Shown here in pieces: positions 5,001 through 9,451 of a stretch of DNA of 9,451 bases (position 1 is the stretch's first letter; the number at the start of each line of letters is the position of its first letter). The notes under the pieces were generated by a model, which worked only from the letters and a program-made list of their open reading frames with translations, ran no database searches and had not been told where the DNA came from. Source of the DNA: Pseudomonadota bacterium (GTDB lineage Bacteria > Bdellovibrionota > Oligoflexia > Oligoflexales > Oligoflexaceae); assembly GCA_029556045.1 (NCBI GenBank), contig JAKQGS010000172.1:1-9451 (forward strand), read 5' to 3'. The translations under genes and the position numbers were made by a program.

Positions 5001-7336
5001 GTGGTGAGGCCCGAGGCTGTCACACTGCCGGTGGTGTTGATGGTGGTGGAACCGCCGATGGAAGAGGCACCGTTGATGGTGCCTGCGGTAATAGTTTTAT
5101 TCGTAAGAGTCTGGGTACCCGCTTCAGTGACGATAACCCCCGAGGAAGGATAGGTGGCGGTGCTCGTCACGCCCGTACCACCCTGTGAGCCAGATAGCGG
5201 CGTAGTGAGTCCTGATAAAGAGGTGATATCGCTATTGGCACCGGAAGCGGCGGCACCTAGGTTACCGCGCGCGCTTGCGGCGTCGGTTGCCCCACTACCA
5301 CCCTGAGCGACCGATAGTGCTGTGGTTAAACCACTCAACGACGTAATATCACTATTGGCTCCGGATGCAGCCGCGCCGAGGTTACCGCGTGCTCCTGCCG
5401 CATCGGTGGCGCCGGTACCACCATTCGCCACAGCCACGGTTCCCGTGACGTTGCCAGCGGTTGTTGCCGTATCCGCAGCGATATTGGTGATGGTACCACT
5501 ACCGTCCAATGTGATCTTTCCTGTGGTGGCCTTCATACCACCGATGGTGGTGTTGGAAGCGATGCCAAGGCTGATCGTACGATCGGCGGACAAATCACCA
5601 CCGCCACTTAAGCCCGTGCCAGCGGAGATCGAACGAGTCGATCCCACCTTGTTGTTAAAAGTATTCCAATCAGTCGAAGAAAGATAACCATCGGTGGATC
5701 CACTGGCCTGACTGATGGAAATACTCGGTGTTGAGTTGCCATTGGTCACAGAAATCGGCCCGTTGCCGGACACGCTGGTGACTGTACCCCCACCACCCGG
5801 AGATATCCATGACAACACCCCACTGGCGTTGGTGGACAGCACCTGTCCATCGCTGCCCACGGCAGCTGGCAGGGTGTAAACCATATTGTTGGTGACAGCA
5901 TCCGGGGCTTTGAATCCCACGTAATTACCGCCATTGGCGGACAACTCATTAAAACGCGCTTCGCCAGTGTTGCCAGCCGCTGCGCCAAATGGTCCCAATA
6001 CCACACCCGTTTGCGCTGATGTTGTGACGCCTGAGGCCGTCACGCTGCCGGTGGTGTTGATGGTGGTGGAACCGCCGATGGAAGAAGCACCGTTGATGGT
6101 GCCCCCGGTGATGGTTTTATTCGTAAGTGTCTGGGTACCCGCTTCAGTGACGATAACCCCCGATGATGGGTACGTTGCGGTGCTCGTCACGCCGGTACCA
6201 CCCTGTGAGCCAGATAGCGGTGTGGTAAGTCCGGATAGTGACGTGATGTCGCTATTGGCCCCTGAAGCAGCCGCCCCAAGATTACCGCGGGCACCTGTCG
6301 CATCAGTGGCTCCGCTACCACCCTGTGCGACCGACAGAGCAGTGGATAATCCGCTTAACGAAGTGATGTCGCTGTTGGCACCGGATGCGGCGGCACCCAG
6401 GTTGGTTCGGGCTCCTGCAGCATCGGTGGCACCGGTACCACCATTCCCCACCCCAACAGTGCCGGTCACATTACCCGCTGTAGTTGCGGTCGTTGCAGTC
6501 GTTGCGGTATCGGCTGCAATATTGGTGATGGCACCGCTACCGTCCAATGTGATCTTTCCTGTGGTGGCCTTGATACCACCGATAGTGGCATTAGAGGCGA
6601 TACCCAAGCTAATGGTGCGATCCGCCGATAAATCACCACCACCGCTTAAGCCCGTGCCAGCGGAGATCAAACGGGTCGATCCCACCTTGTTGTTAAAGGT
6701 ATTCCAATCGGTCGAAGATAGATAACCATCGGTGGACCCACTGGCCGGACTGATGGAAATACTCGGCGTGGAGTTGCCGTTGGTCACTGAAATCGGTCCG
6801 TTGCCGGACACACTGGTGACAGTGCCACCACCTCCCGGAGAAATCCACGATAACACTCCGCTGGCGTTGGTGGACAGCACCTGTCCATCGCTACCCACCG
6901 CTGCTGGCAGGGTGTAAACCATATTGTTGGTGACAGCATCCGGGGCTTTCAATCCCACATAATTGCTGCCGTTGGCGACCAGTTCATTAAACCGCGCCTC
7001 TCCCGTCTCACCAGCATTTGTACCGAAGGCGTTGAGATTAACCCCCGCTTGCTTGTTGGATGTTACACTCCCAGCGGCGAGGTCGGTGCTTGTGGTGATA
7101 GTGCCCTGTTTACCGGCCAAGGCTGTGTTCACAGCATCCTGACTGGGAGCCTTATCGGTCACCCCTCCTGTAATGGCGTTATCCACCACGGCGGTTTTGG
7201 CCCGTGCATCCGTAAAATACTGTTTGGTGCCTTCACTCACAGCATCGGTGTCCAAAGTTTGCCAGGATTTGTCGCCGCGGAAATACTGCCCAGTTGTACC
7301 AGACGCGATGGCGGGTTCCTTGCTGTTAAAGGTCAA
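2003..7336 (-). CDS. Fibre protein, shaft, tip and C-terminal domain
   Basis: 1777 codons counted from a TTG at 7336 that is probably not a real start. Residues 1-98 are unique shaft (G-D-K-S-W-Q-T-L, Y-F-T-D-A-R-A-K), 99-444 and 445-784 are near-identical modules, and 785 to about 1000 are a diverged third. Each has S-A-G-T-G-L-S-G-G-G-D-L-S-A-D-R-T and most have G-A-R-x-N-L-G-A-A-A-S-G, motifs of phage tail fibres. After a phage-fibre-like P-N-T-G-A-F-T-T-L segment come three V-G-I-G motifs at 1230, 1346 and 1535, enclosing unique sequence rich in G-L-F-I and Y-G-I-Y patterns. S-A-D-L-A-E-R at 1578-1584 opens a C-terminal beta domain resembling the D-x-A-E domains at the ends of tail-fibre-like proteins. 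A coiled coil at about 1731-1763 and two cysteines (1764, 1773) end the protein. Low sequence complexity, few charged residues and G/S/T richness fit an extracellular fibre. Confidence 0.85.
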   Translation of the reverse strand: MTFNSKEPAIASGTTGQYFRGDKSWQTLDTDAVSEGTKQYFTDARAKTAVVDNAITGGVTDKAPSQDAVNTALAGKQGTITTSTDLAAGSVTSNKQAGVNLNAFGTNAGETGEARFNELVANGSNYVGLKAPDAVTNNMVYTLPAAVGSDGQVLSTNASGVLSWISPGGGGTVTSVSGNGPISVTNGNSTPSISISPASGSTDGYLSSTDWNTFNNKVGSTRLISAGTGLSGGGDLSADRTISLGIASNATIGGIKATTGKITLDGSGAITNIAADTATTATTATTAGNVTGTVGVGNGGTGATDAAGARTNLGAAASGANSDITSLSGLSTALSVAQGGSGATDATGARGNLGAAASGANSDITSLSGLTTPLSGSQGGTGVTSTATYPSSGVIVTEAGTQTLTNKTITGGTINGASSIGGSTTINTTGSVTASGVTTSAQTGVVLGPFGAAAGNTGEARFNELSANGGNYVGFKAPDAVTNNMVYTLPAAVGSDGQVLSTNASGVLSWISPGGGGTVTSVSGNGPISVTNGNSTPSISISQASGSTDGYLSSTDWNTFNNKVGSTRSISAGTGLSGGGDLSADRTISLGIASNTTIGGMKATTGKITLDGSGTITNIAADTATTAGNVTGTVAVANGGTGATDAAGARGNLGAAASGANSDITSLSGLTTALSVAQGGSGATDAASARGNLGAAASGANSDITSLSGLTTPLSGSQGGTGVTSTATYPSSGVIVTEAGTQTLTNKTITAGTINGASSIGGSTTINTTGSVTASGLTTSAQTGVVLGPFGAAAGNTGEVRLKELSANGNNYVGLKAPDNIAADLVYTLPASVASDGRILSANTNGELSWIAPNIGSVTNVSVNTPLSVTNGSSIPDISISQANGTTNGYLSSSDWTTFNNKVGTTRSISAGTGLSGGGDLSADRTISLGIASNTTIGGMKATTGKITLDGTGAITNIAADSAASIAGSNIVGVGNGGTGVSSVALNGILYGNGGSVALSTATGSSNQVLTLNGSGVPTFAAIADANISASAAIARSKLANGTADHVVINSGTGVLSSEAQLALSRGGTGANLSATGGSGQYLKQTSSGGAVTVGTIPATDIPNLDAAKITTGTLSSSLLPWASPGTIGSTTPNTGAFTTLSATDILSSGNVGASGTVYSKVQNTNSNGYAAFKAISDSGNSAQMWVNGSGIATLGGANAVGISNNVAAPIVFYTNANSEKMRIHSNGFVGIGATSPAGPLEVVSDNLNNDPIYATIYGSGQSIVSRRARGSASAPTAVLDGDRLMGLDGQGHDGSAFTPARAQMTMVAAENFTPTAQGSYIRFYTTAVGTTSTSERMRINNLGNVGIGTTAPSAKLHVYNTDTSISDDEKASVYSELYVDPTANQGTNASRHAGLFYARVPGSATYKVNKIEGAVGWAENFGTGSQGDLIGSTGWAWSDGASSTNYITGAWNGSQSGTGTVTMLNGTDIFSRADGTSSVSYQTGLFITMQIGGSATVQHRKGIYIETPTGTPTGSDYGIYQDASSVLNYFGGKVGIGTDAPSNTLHVLGSLCVKSTAGNCAGSTAGRIYATNTTVQSADLAERMPVADLTLTAGEVVAIERNNNSNESIFSRSTTAYQKNAAGVVSTSPGIELGGDAKNSKPIALAGRVPVNVTLEGGPIAVGDYLVASNTPGRAMKAGNITAGGIIGIALSSYDGAPVVARDDGDGIAHPEGNQVMMLVQAENASQAGIAALKAEKDKEIGALKDQLQQKGQQLDALVKFLCDKFPDAPNCPLAH
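4390..4984 (-). repeat. Fibre shaft module C, partial and diverged
   Basis: Residues 785 to about 980 repeat the first half of the module: G-P-F-G-A-A-A-G-N-T-G-E, then Y-V-G-L-K-A-P-D, and the S-A-G-T-G-L-S-G-G-G-D block. One codon is missing after the W-I-A-P stretch, and the G-A-R-x-N-L-G subrepeats are absent. After N-G-G-T-G-V-S-S-V the sequence becomes unique. The left limit is approximate. Confidence 0.75.
4985..6004 (-). repeat. Fibre shaft module B (1020 bp)
   Basis: Second full copy, residues 445-784. The offset to module A is exactly 1020 bases; for example, the identical ten bases CCACACCCGT begin at both 4981 and 6001. In the 60-base sample 5041-5100 against 6061-6120, I count 5 mismatches, mostly at third codon positions. 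Confidence 0.88.
5170..5429 (-). repeat. 120-bp tail-fibre subrepeats in module B
   Basis: The same 40-residue subrepeat pair as in module A, 1020 bases away, for example bases 5281 and 5401 in register. The paralogous pair in A and the pair in B keep the same order of flanking variants (S-V-A-Q-G-G, then S-G-S-Q-G-G), so the pair was present before the large module duplicated. Confidence 0.8.
6005..7042 (-). repeat. Fibre shaft module A (1038 bp)
   Basis: First full copy, encoding residues 99-444 of the downstream frame. It aligns colinearly with module B at an offset of 1020 bases, which becomes 1038 beyond the extra 18 bases near 6481-6513. Its first residues (V-N-L-N-A-F-G-T-N-A-G-E-T-G-E-A-R) are the most diverged from module B. 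Confidence 0.85.
6190..6449 (-). repeat. 120-bp tail-fibre subrepeats in module A
   Basis: Just over two copies of a 120-bp, 40-residue subrepeat (G-G-T-G-A-T-D-A-A-G-A-R, N-L-G-A-A-A-S-G-A-N-S-D, I-T-S-L-S-G-L). Corresponding bases at 6301 and 6421, or 6241 and 6361, line up. The flanking G-G-T-G-V-T-S part starts a third, degenerate copy. Confidence 0.8.
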
Positions 7337-7340
7337 GAAA

Positions 7341-8132
7341 TCACTGGCAACTCAAGTATCCATCACCCACACCCGAAGCCTGGCTGATGGAAATACCCGG
7401 CGTTGTGGTATTATTGGTCACAGAGATGGGTCCCGACCCCGTGACATTGGTCACCGTGCCTCCGTTGACCCCGGCTGGGGAAGTGGGTGTCCACTTCGAA
7501 CCATCATAGGTCAACACCTGACCATTACTGGGAGTCGCGGTATCAATCGTTTGCCCCTGGATCGATGTGGCTGAGGGCGGTGATGCCCAGACAAAATTAC
7601 CCGAACCGTCTTTGGTTAAAAACTCCCCAGCTGCCGGTTGAGTAAACGGTTTCACCGACAACTGACCATCGCTGTTAAAACCAACCGTCTTGTTATCCAC
7701 CGGAATACGCGCCGCATAGGGAATCATATTCACCTGCTGGCGGGGAAACGGTGCTGTGGGAGCGTGGGTGAGGTCGGTGATCTCAATATAGGTGGGTTGA
7801 GCCACATCCCCAAACACCAGGGAGTAATTGGCGGCCGACAGGGTGAGTTTGATCTGAAAAATCCCTTCCTGGAGAGTCACACTTTCCAGTCCATTGGTGA
7901 CTGTCAGCACTGGCGTACCATCTGCAGCCACATGAAAAAACGAAACCTTTAAAGCCACAGGACCGGAATAAGGCTTGCCGACGCTATCCACCAAACGCCC
8001 GGTATAAGAAAAATCATAATTGGTCTGCGCTGCAAGTGTAGAAGCCGCTCCGACAAAAAACACCAACGCCAACAGGCCTATGAAAAGGCTCTGGATGGCT
8101 TTGCGCCAGCAATGGTTGAATTTGTCCATCAT
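7341..8132 (-). CDS. Fibre protein, N-terminal part with signal peptide
   Basis: 263 residues ending prematurely at TGA (7343-7341). Residues 1-11 are basic, 12-30 are hydrophobic, and T-L-A-A-Q at 32-36 offers a signal peptidase I site after A34 or A35. There is no lipobox cysteine, so export is expected to be Sec-dependent. Residues 37-146 form a beta-rich domain opening with Y-D-F-S-Y-T-G-R-L-V-D and closing with M-I-P-Y-A-A-R-I-P-V-D, a domain I associate with the base of Bdellovibrionota fibre proteins. From about 147 the shaft begins, and the last 60 residues (T-V-T-N-V-T-G-S-G-P-I-S-V-T-N ... D-G-Y-L-S) are a partial copy of the repeat module found downstream. The start at 8132 has GGAG at 8146-8143, ten bases upstream; a second ATG follows directly. 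Alone, this product would be a truncated, tipless secreted protein. Confidence 0.85.
   Translation of the reverse strand: MMDKFNHCWRKAIQSLFIGLLALVFFVGAASTLAAQTNYDFSYTGRLVDSVGKPYSGPVALKVSFFHVAADGTPVLTVTNGLESVTLQEGIFQIKLTLSAANYSLVFGDVAQPTYIEITDLTHAPTAPFPRQQVNMIPYAARIPVDNKTVGFNSDGQLSVKPFTQPAAGEFLTKDGSGNFVWASPPSATSIQGQTIDTATPSNGQVLTYDGSKWTPTSPAGVNGGTVTNVTGSGPISVTNNTTTPGISISQASGVGDGYLSCQ
7346..7350 (-). other. Frameshift site within the fibre gene
   Basis: On the minus strand the sequence reads TTG-AGT-TGC-CAG-TGA and stops. Dropping one base, most simply the G opposite C7348, gives L-S-S-S-D-F-L-T-F-N-S-K. This matches the uninterrupted D-G-Y-L-S-S-T/S-D-W-N/T-T-F-N-N-K of the three downstream modules. 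The downstream frame's first usable start is a TTG at 7336 with no Shine-Dalgarno, so independent translation is unlikely. There is no homopolymer run to suggest simple slippage. A +1 shift at the UGA (CAG-U-GAU) would also restore the frame. Confidence 0.8.
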
Positions 8133-8142
8133 GCCGAAAATT

Positions 8143-8146
8143 CTCC
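8143..8146 (-). promoter_or_regulatory. Shine-Dalgarno of the fibre gene
   Basis: GGAG on the minus strand lies 10 bases before the ATG at 8132-8130, and 13 bases before the alternative ATG at 8129. It favours the first of the two adjacent methionines. No clear minus-strand -35/-10 pair was found upstream. Confidence 0.55.
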
Positions 8147-8395
8147 GGTTACCTTCTATAAGGATTTCGGCCAGGGGGGTAAAAACTTAAGAGGCTATAG
8201 CTTATCCCTATGTTTTCAAGGGGATAAAGGAAACAAAAACAAAACTAAAGTATGCATCACGCTGGAAAATCTGGAAAATTTGGCAATTCAACCCAGGAAT
8301 AGAAGGAAAATCTTGTTAAGAGCTTGTTTAATGCGACACCCCTGGTCGGACAGCATATCCGTGGGAATTAGACGACTTGAACTTGTCGAACTCAT

Positions 8396-8424
8396 TTGAC
8401 AAATCAATGATTGTCGACTACAAT
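8396..8424 (+). promoter_or_regulatory. Near-consensus sigma70 promoter of the second ATPase
   Basis: TTGACA (8396-8401), a 17-base spacer and TACAAT (8419-8424) match the consensus at 11 of 12 positions. Transcription would start near 8431, giving a leader of about 30 bases before the ATG at 8463. Confidence 0.75.
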
Positions 8425-8429
8425 CGACA
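8412..8429. promoter_or_regulatory. Inverted repeat overlapping the -10 box, operator-like
   Basis: TGTCGA (8412-8417) and TCGACA (8424-8429) form a perfect 6-bp inverted repeat with a 6-base centre that contains most of the -10 box. TTGTCGA also occurs at 8383-8389, 28 bases upstream of its copy at 8411-8417. A repressor bound here would block RNA polymerase. The regulator is unknown. Confidence 0.4.
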
Positions 8430-8462
8430 TTGTGTCTTATCGCATATATTACAGTAGGTTAC

Positions 8463-9451
8463 ATGGATAACATGGTTCTCAGAGTTCTGGATTCATGGAA
8501 ATTTGAGGAGGATAACTCATCCAACCTATGGCAGCGTCGCATCCAAACTCAACGCCCTGCCCCCGACCTTGTGACCGTCATTACCGGAGTGCGGCGCTGT
8601 GGCAAATCAACACTATTGCGCCAACTTGTGTCGAACTGGTCGATCCCCACGGATCGCTGTCATATCATAAACTTTGAGGATCCGCGGCTCGTCGATCGCC
8701 TTAACGTTGGTCTCCTGGATGATGTGCTTGCTTCAACCTACATACGCCAAAAGGAAGGTGAGCGTTTTATCTTCTTTGACGAAATTCAAGCGGTGGATCA
8801 CTGGCAAAAGTGGCTCCGCCTCCAAGTTGACCGACCATCGAACCATCACTTTATCATCACCGGCTCGAATGCGTCTCTCCTAGGTGGAAAACTTTCAACA
8901 GTTCTTACCGGAAGGCATCGCTCCTTTGAACTTTTCCCTCTTTCATGGGAGGAGTATCAACCAGCTTTCCCAAGGGATGATTTGGAAGGGTATATCAAAC
9001 GAGGTGGTTTCCCGCGGGTATTGAGGGATAGCGAACCGGACAAAATGCTCGGTCAGTATTTCTCGGATATTGTCGAAAGAGATATCAGGGAACAACTCGG
9101 TGTTCGATCGGCAGCGGATTTAAAGCGTGTTTTTAAAACGATTTTTGAATCGATCGGATCAGAATTGAGCCTTCGTCGCCTATCTGGTGCTCTTAGCCTT
9201 TCTGTTGATACCTTGAGCTCCTATCTGGATGCGGCTGAGAGTGCCTACCTTTGTTTTTGTTGTCCCTATTTTTCCTATTCCGAACGTCAACGATCCTATC
9301 GTAACAAAAAATACTATGCGATTGACACCGCCCTGCGTCGAACCGTTATCACATCATCTGGAAACGACTTAGGAAAGGATTTTGAAAACATAGTTTTCCT
9401 GGCATTACGTAGAAAGTTCAAAAACATATCTTACTGGAAAGGCACGCAAGA
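8463..9451 (+). CDS. AAA-family ATPase with DUF4143, C-terminus cut off
   Basis: 329 complete codons are visible, open to the window end. Residues 42-50 are Walker A (G-V-R-R-C-G-K-S-T), about 101-107 are Walker B (R-F-I-F-F-D-E), and F-I-I-T-G-S-N-A-S-L-L-G-G is the sensor-like segment. Later parts include L-F-P-L-S-W-E-E-Y, G-G-F-P-R-V, and I-V-E-R-D-I-R-E-Q near a predicted winged-helix region. The last residues (G-K-D-F-E-N-I-V-F-L-A-L-R-R-K) are the entry to the PD-(D/E)XK-like domain, whose E-V-D-F signature should lie just beyond base 9451. It differs clearly from the first ATPase in its longer N-terminus and motif variants (R-R-C-G-K-S-T against R-Q-C-G-K-T-T), so it is a distinct subfamily, not a recent duplicate. 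ATG 8463 is chosen for its place after the promoter; the Shine-Dalgarno is weak (AGG four bases upstream). ATG 8472 is an alternative. Confidence 0.9.
   Translation, partial: MDNMVLRVLDSWKFEEDNSSNLWQRRIQTQRPAPDLVTVITGVRRCGKSTLLRQLVSNWSIPTDRCHIINFEDPRLVDRLNVGLLDDVLASTYIRQKEGERFIFFDEIQAVDHWQKWLRLQVDRPSNHHFIITGSNASLLGGKLSTVLTGRHRSFELFPLSWEEYQPAFPRDDLEGYIKRGGFPRVLRDSEPDKMLGQYFSDIVERDIREQLGVRSAADLKRVFKTIFESIGSELSLRRLSGALSLSVDTLSSYLDAAESAYLCFCCPYFSYSERQRSYRNKKYYAIDTALRRTVITSSGNDLGKDFENIVFLALRRKFKNISYWKGTQ

Larger units (their letters stand above)
2003..8132 (-). pseudogene. Tail-fibre-like surface adhesin, whole gene broken by one frameshift
   Basis: The two minus-strand frames at 7341-8132 and 2003-7336 are parts of one gene. 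The sequence motif (D-G-Y-L-S, then D-x-x-T-F-N) that is continuous in the downstream repeat modules is split exactly at their junction. Removing one base near 7348 makes a single frame of 2043 codons including the stop. The restored product would have, in order: a signal peptide, an N-terminal beta domain, a shaft of tail-fibre repeats, a variable distal part, a D-L-A-E domain and a C-terminal coiled coil. Fibres of this type in predatory bacteria are reported to be trimeric adhesins that recognise other cells; that role is an inference here. Whether the gene is dead, recoded, or only mis-sequenced cannot be told from the window. Confidence 0.75.
8133..8462. other. Divergent intergenic region, fibre gene and second ATPase
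   Basis: 330 bases separate the two divergent starts. Next to the fibre gene lie its Shine-Dalgarno and a run of purine-rich, A-rich sequence. TTATCCC at 8202-8208 faces GGGATAA at 8221-8227 as a loose inverted repeat with a 12-base gap. The nonamer CTGGAAAAT is tandemly doubled at 8262-8279. The right end carries the promoter at 8396-8424. No gene or RNA is recognised in between. Confidence 0.5.

Noticed and set aside
5934..6725. Long plus-strand open frame (263 codons) opposite the fibre repeats
   Set aside because: It is antisense to the strongly supported fibre gene, rich in P, V and A as expected from the complement of G/S/T repeat codons. Similar open frames recur at 5322-5687, 4905-5153 and 4401-4670 in step with the repeats.
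4390..7042. CRISPR array or satellite DNA as explanation for the repetitive DNA
   Set aside because: The repeats are long (120 and about 1020 bp), in frame with a single coding sequence, and vary mainly at silent positions. There are no short repeats with unique spacers.
7334..7336. TTG at 7336 as genuine start of a separate 1777-residue protein
   Set aside because: No Shine-Dalgarno precedes it, no signal peptide follows, and the motif it begins in is the second half of one that starts in the upstream frame.
2003..8132. Prophage tail-fibre gene as part of a prophage
   Set aside because: The protein carries a signal peptide and no other phage structural, lysis or integrase gene is present in the window. 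A bacterial surface fibre built from phage-like modules fits better.
8195..8220. Minus-strand promoter for the fibre gene (TTGAAA with TATAGC)
   Set aside because: The boxes are only 14 bases apart, and no better pair with 16-18 base spacing was found. The fibre gene promoter stays unassigned.
485..9451. The two ATPases as inverted or direct copies of a mobile element
   Set aside because: They differ in motifs and N-terminal length, and no matching terminal repeats or target duplications were seen around them.

Overview
The window looks like an accessory stretch of a Gram-negative chromosome with mid-range G+C. Two things point to the envelope type: the C-terminal end of an RND-type inner-membrane transporter at the left edge, and a signal-peptide-bearing, phage-tail-fibre-like surface protein of about 2040 residues. 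From memory, the N-terminal domain (Y-T-G-R-L-V-D ... I-P-Y-A-A), the shaft motifs and the Cys-containing C-terminus resemble the large fibre proteins of Bdellovibrionota (Bdellovibrio relatives). This lineage is an inference from family resemblance, not a proven assignment.

Layout, left to right. (1) 1-89, +: tail of an RND transporter. (2) 90-484: mostly non-coding, with a perfect 15-bp hairpin (120-154), a short unidentified and possibly frameshifted ORF (160-374), and a sigma70-like promoter with a good Shine-Dalgarno. (3) 485-1615, +: complete AAA/DUF4143-type ATPase with a PD-(D/E)XK-like C-terminal motif. (4) about 1682-1915, +: small ribbon-helix-helix, CopG/BrnA-like antitoxin with no toxin gene beside it. 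(5) 2003-8132, -: giant fibre gene filling two thirds of the window and converging on the antitoxin gene. It is split by a one-base frameshift at about 7348 into a 263-residue secreted N-terminal piece and a 1777-residue shaft, tip and C-terminal piece. (6) 8133-8462: divergent intergenic region with a near-consensus promoter overlapping an inverted repeat. (7) 8463-9451, +: a second, different AAA/DUF4143 ATPase, cut by the window end.

The fibre gene is the centrepiece. Its shaft contains two consecutive units of 346 and 340 residues (1038 and 1020 bp) plus a partial, diverged third. Inside the first two lie 120-bp subrepeats of a tail-fibre motif. The distal part changes to unique, locally A+T-rich sequence with three V-G-I-G motifs, a Y-G-I-Y-type region, a D-L-A-E domain, a coiled coil and paired cysteines. 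This is the architecture expected of a modular, possibly trimeric adhesin with an exchangeable tip. Flanking it on both sides are DUF4143 ATPases, one followed by an orphan antitoxin-like gene. These are accessory genes of poorly understood function, and nothing in the sequence directly ties them to the fibre.
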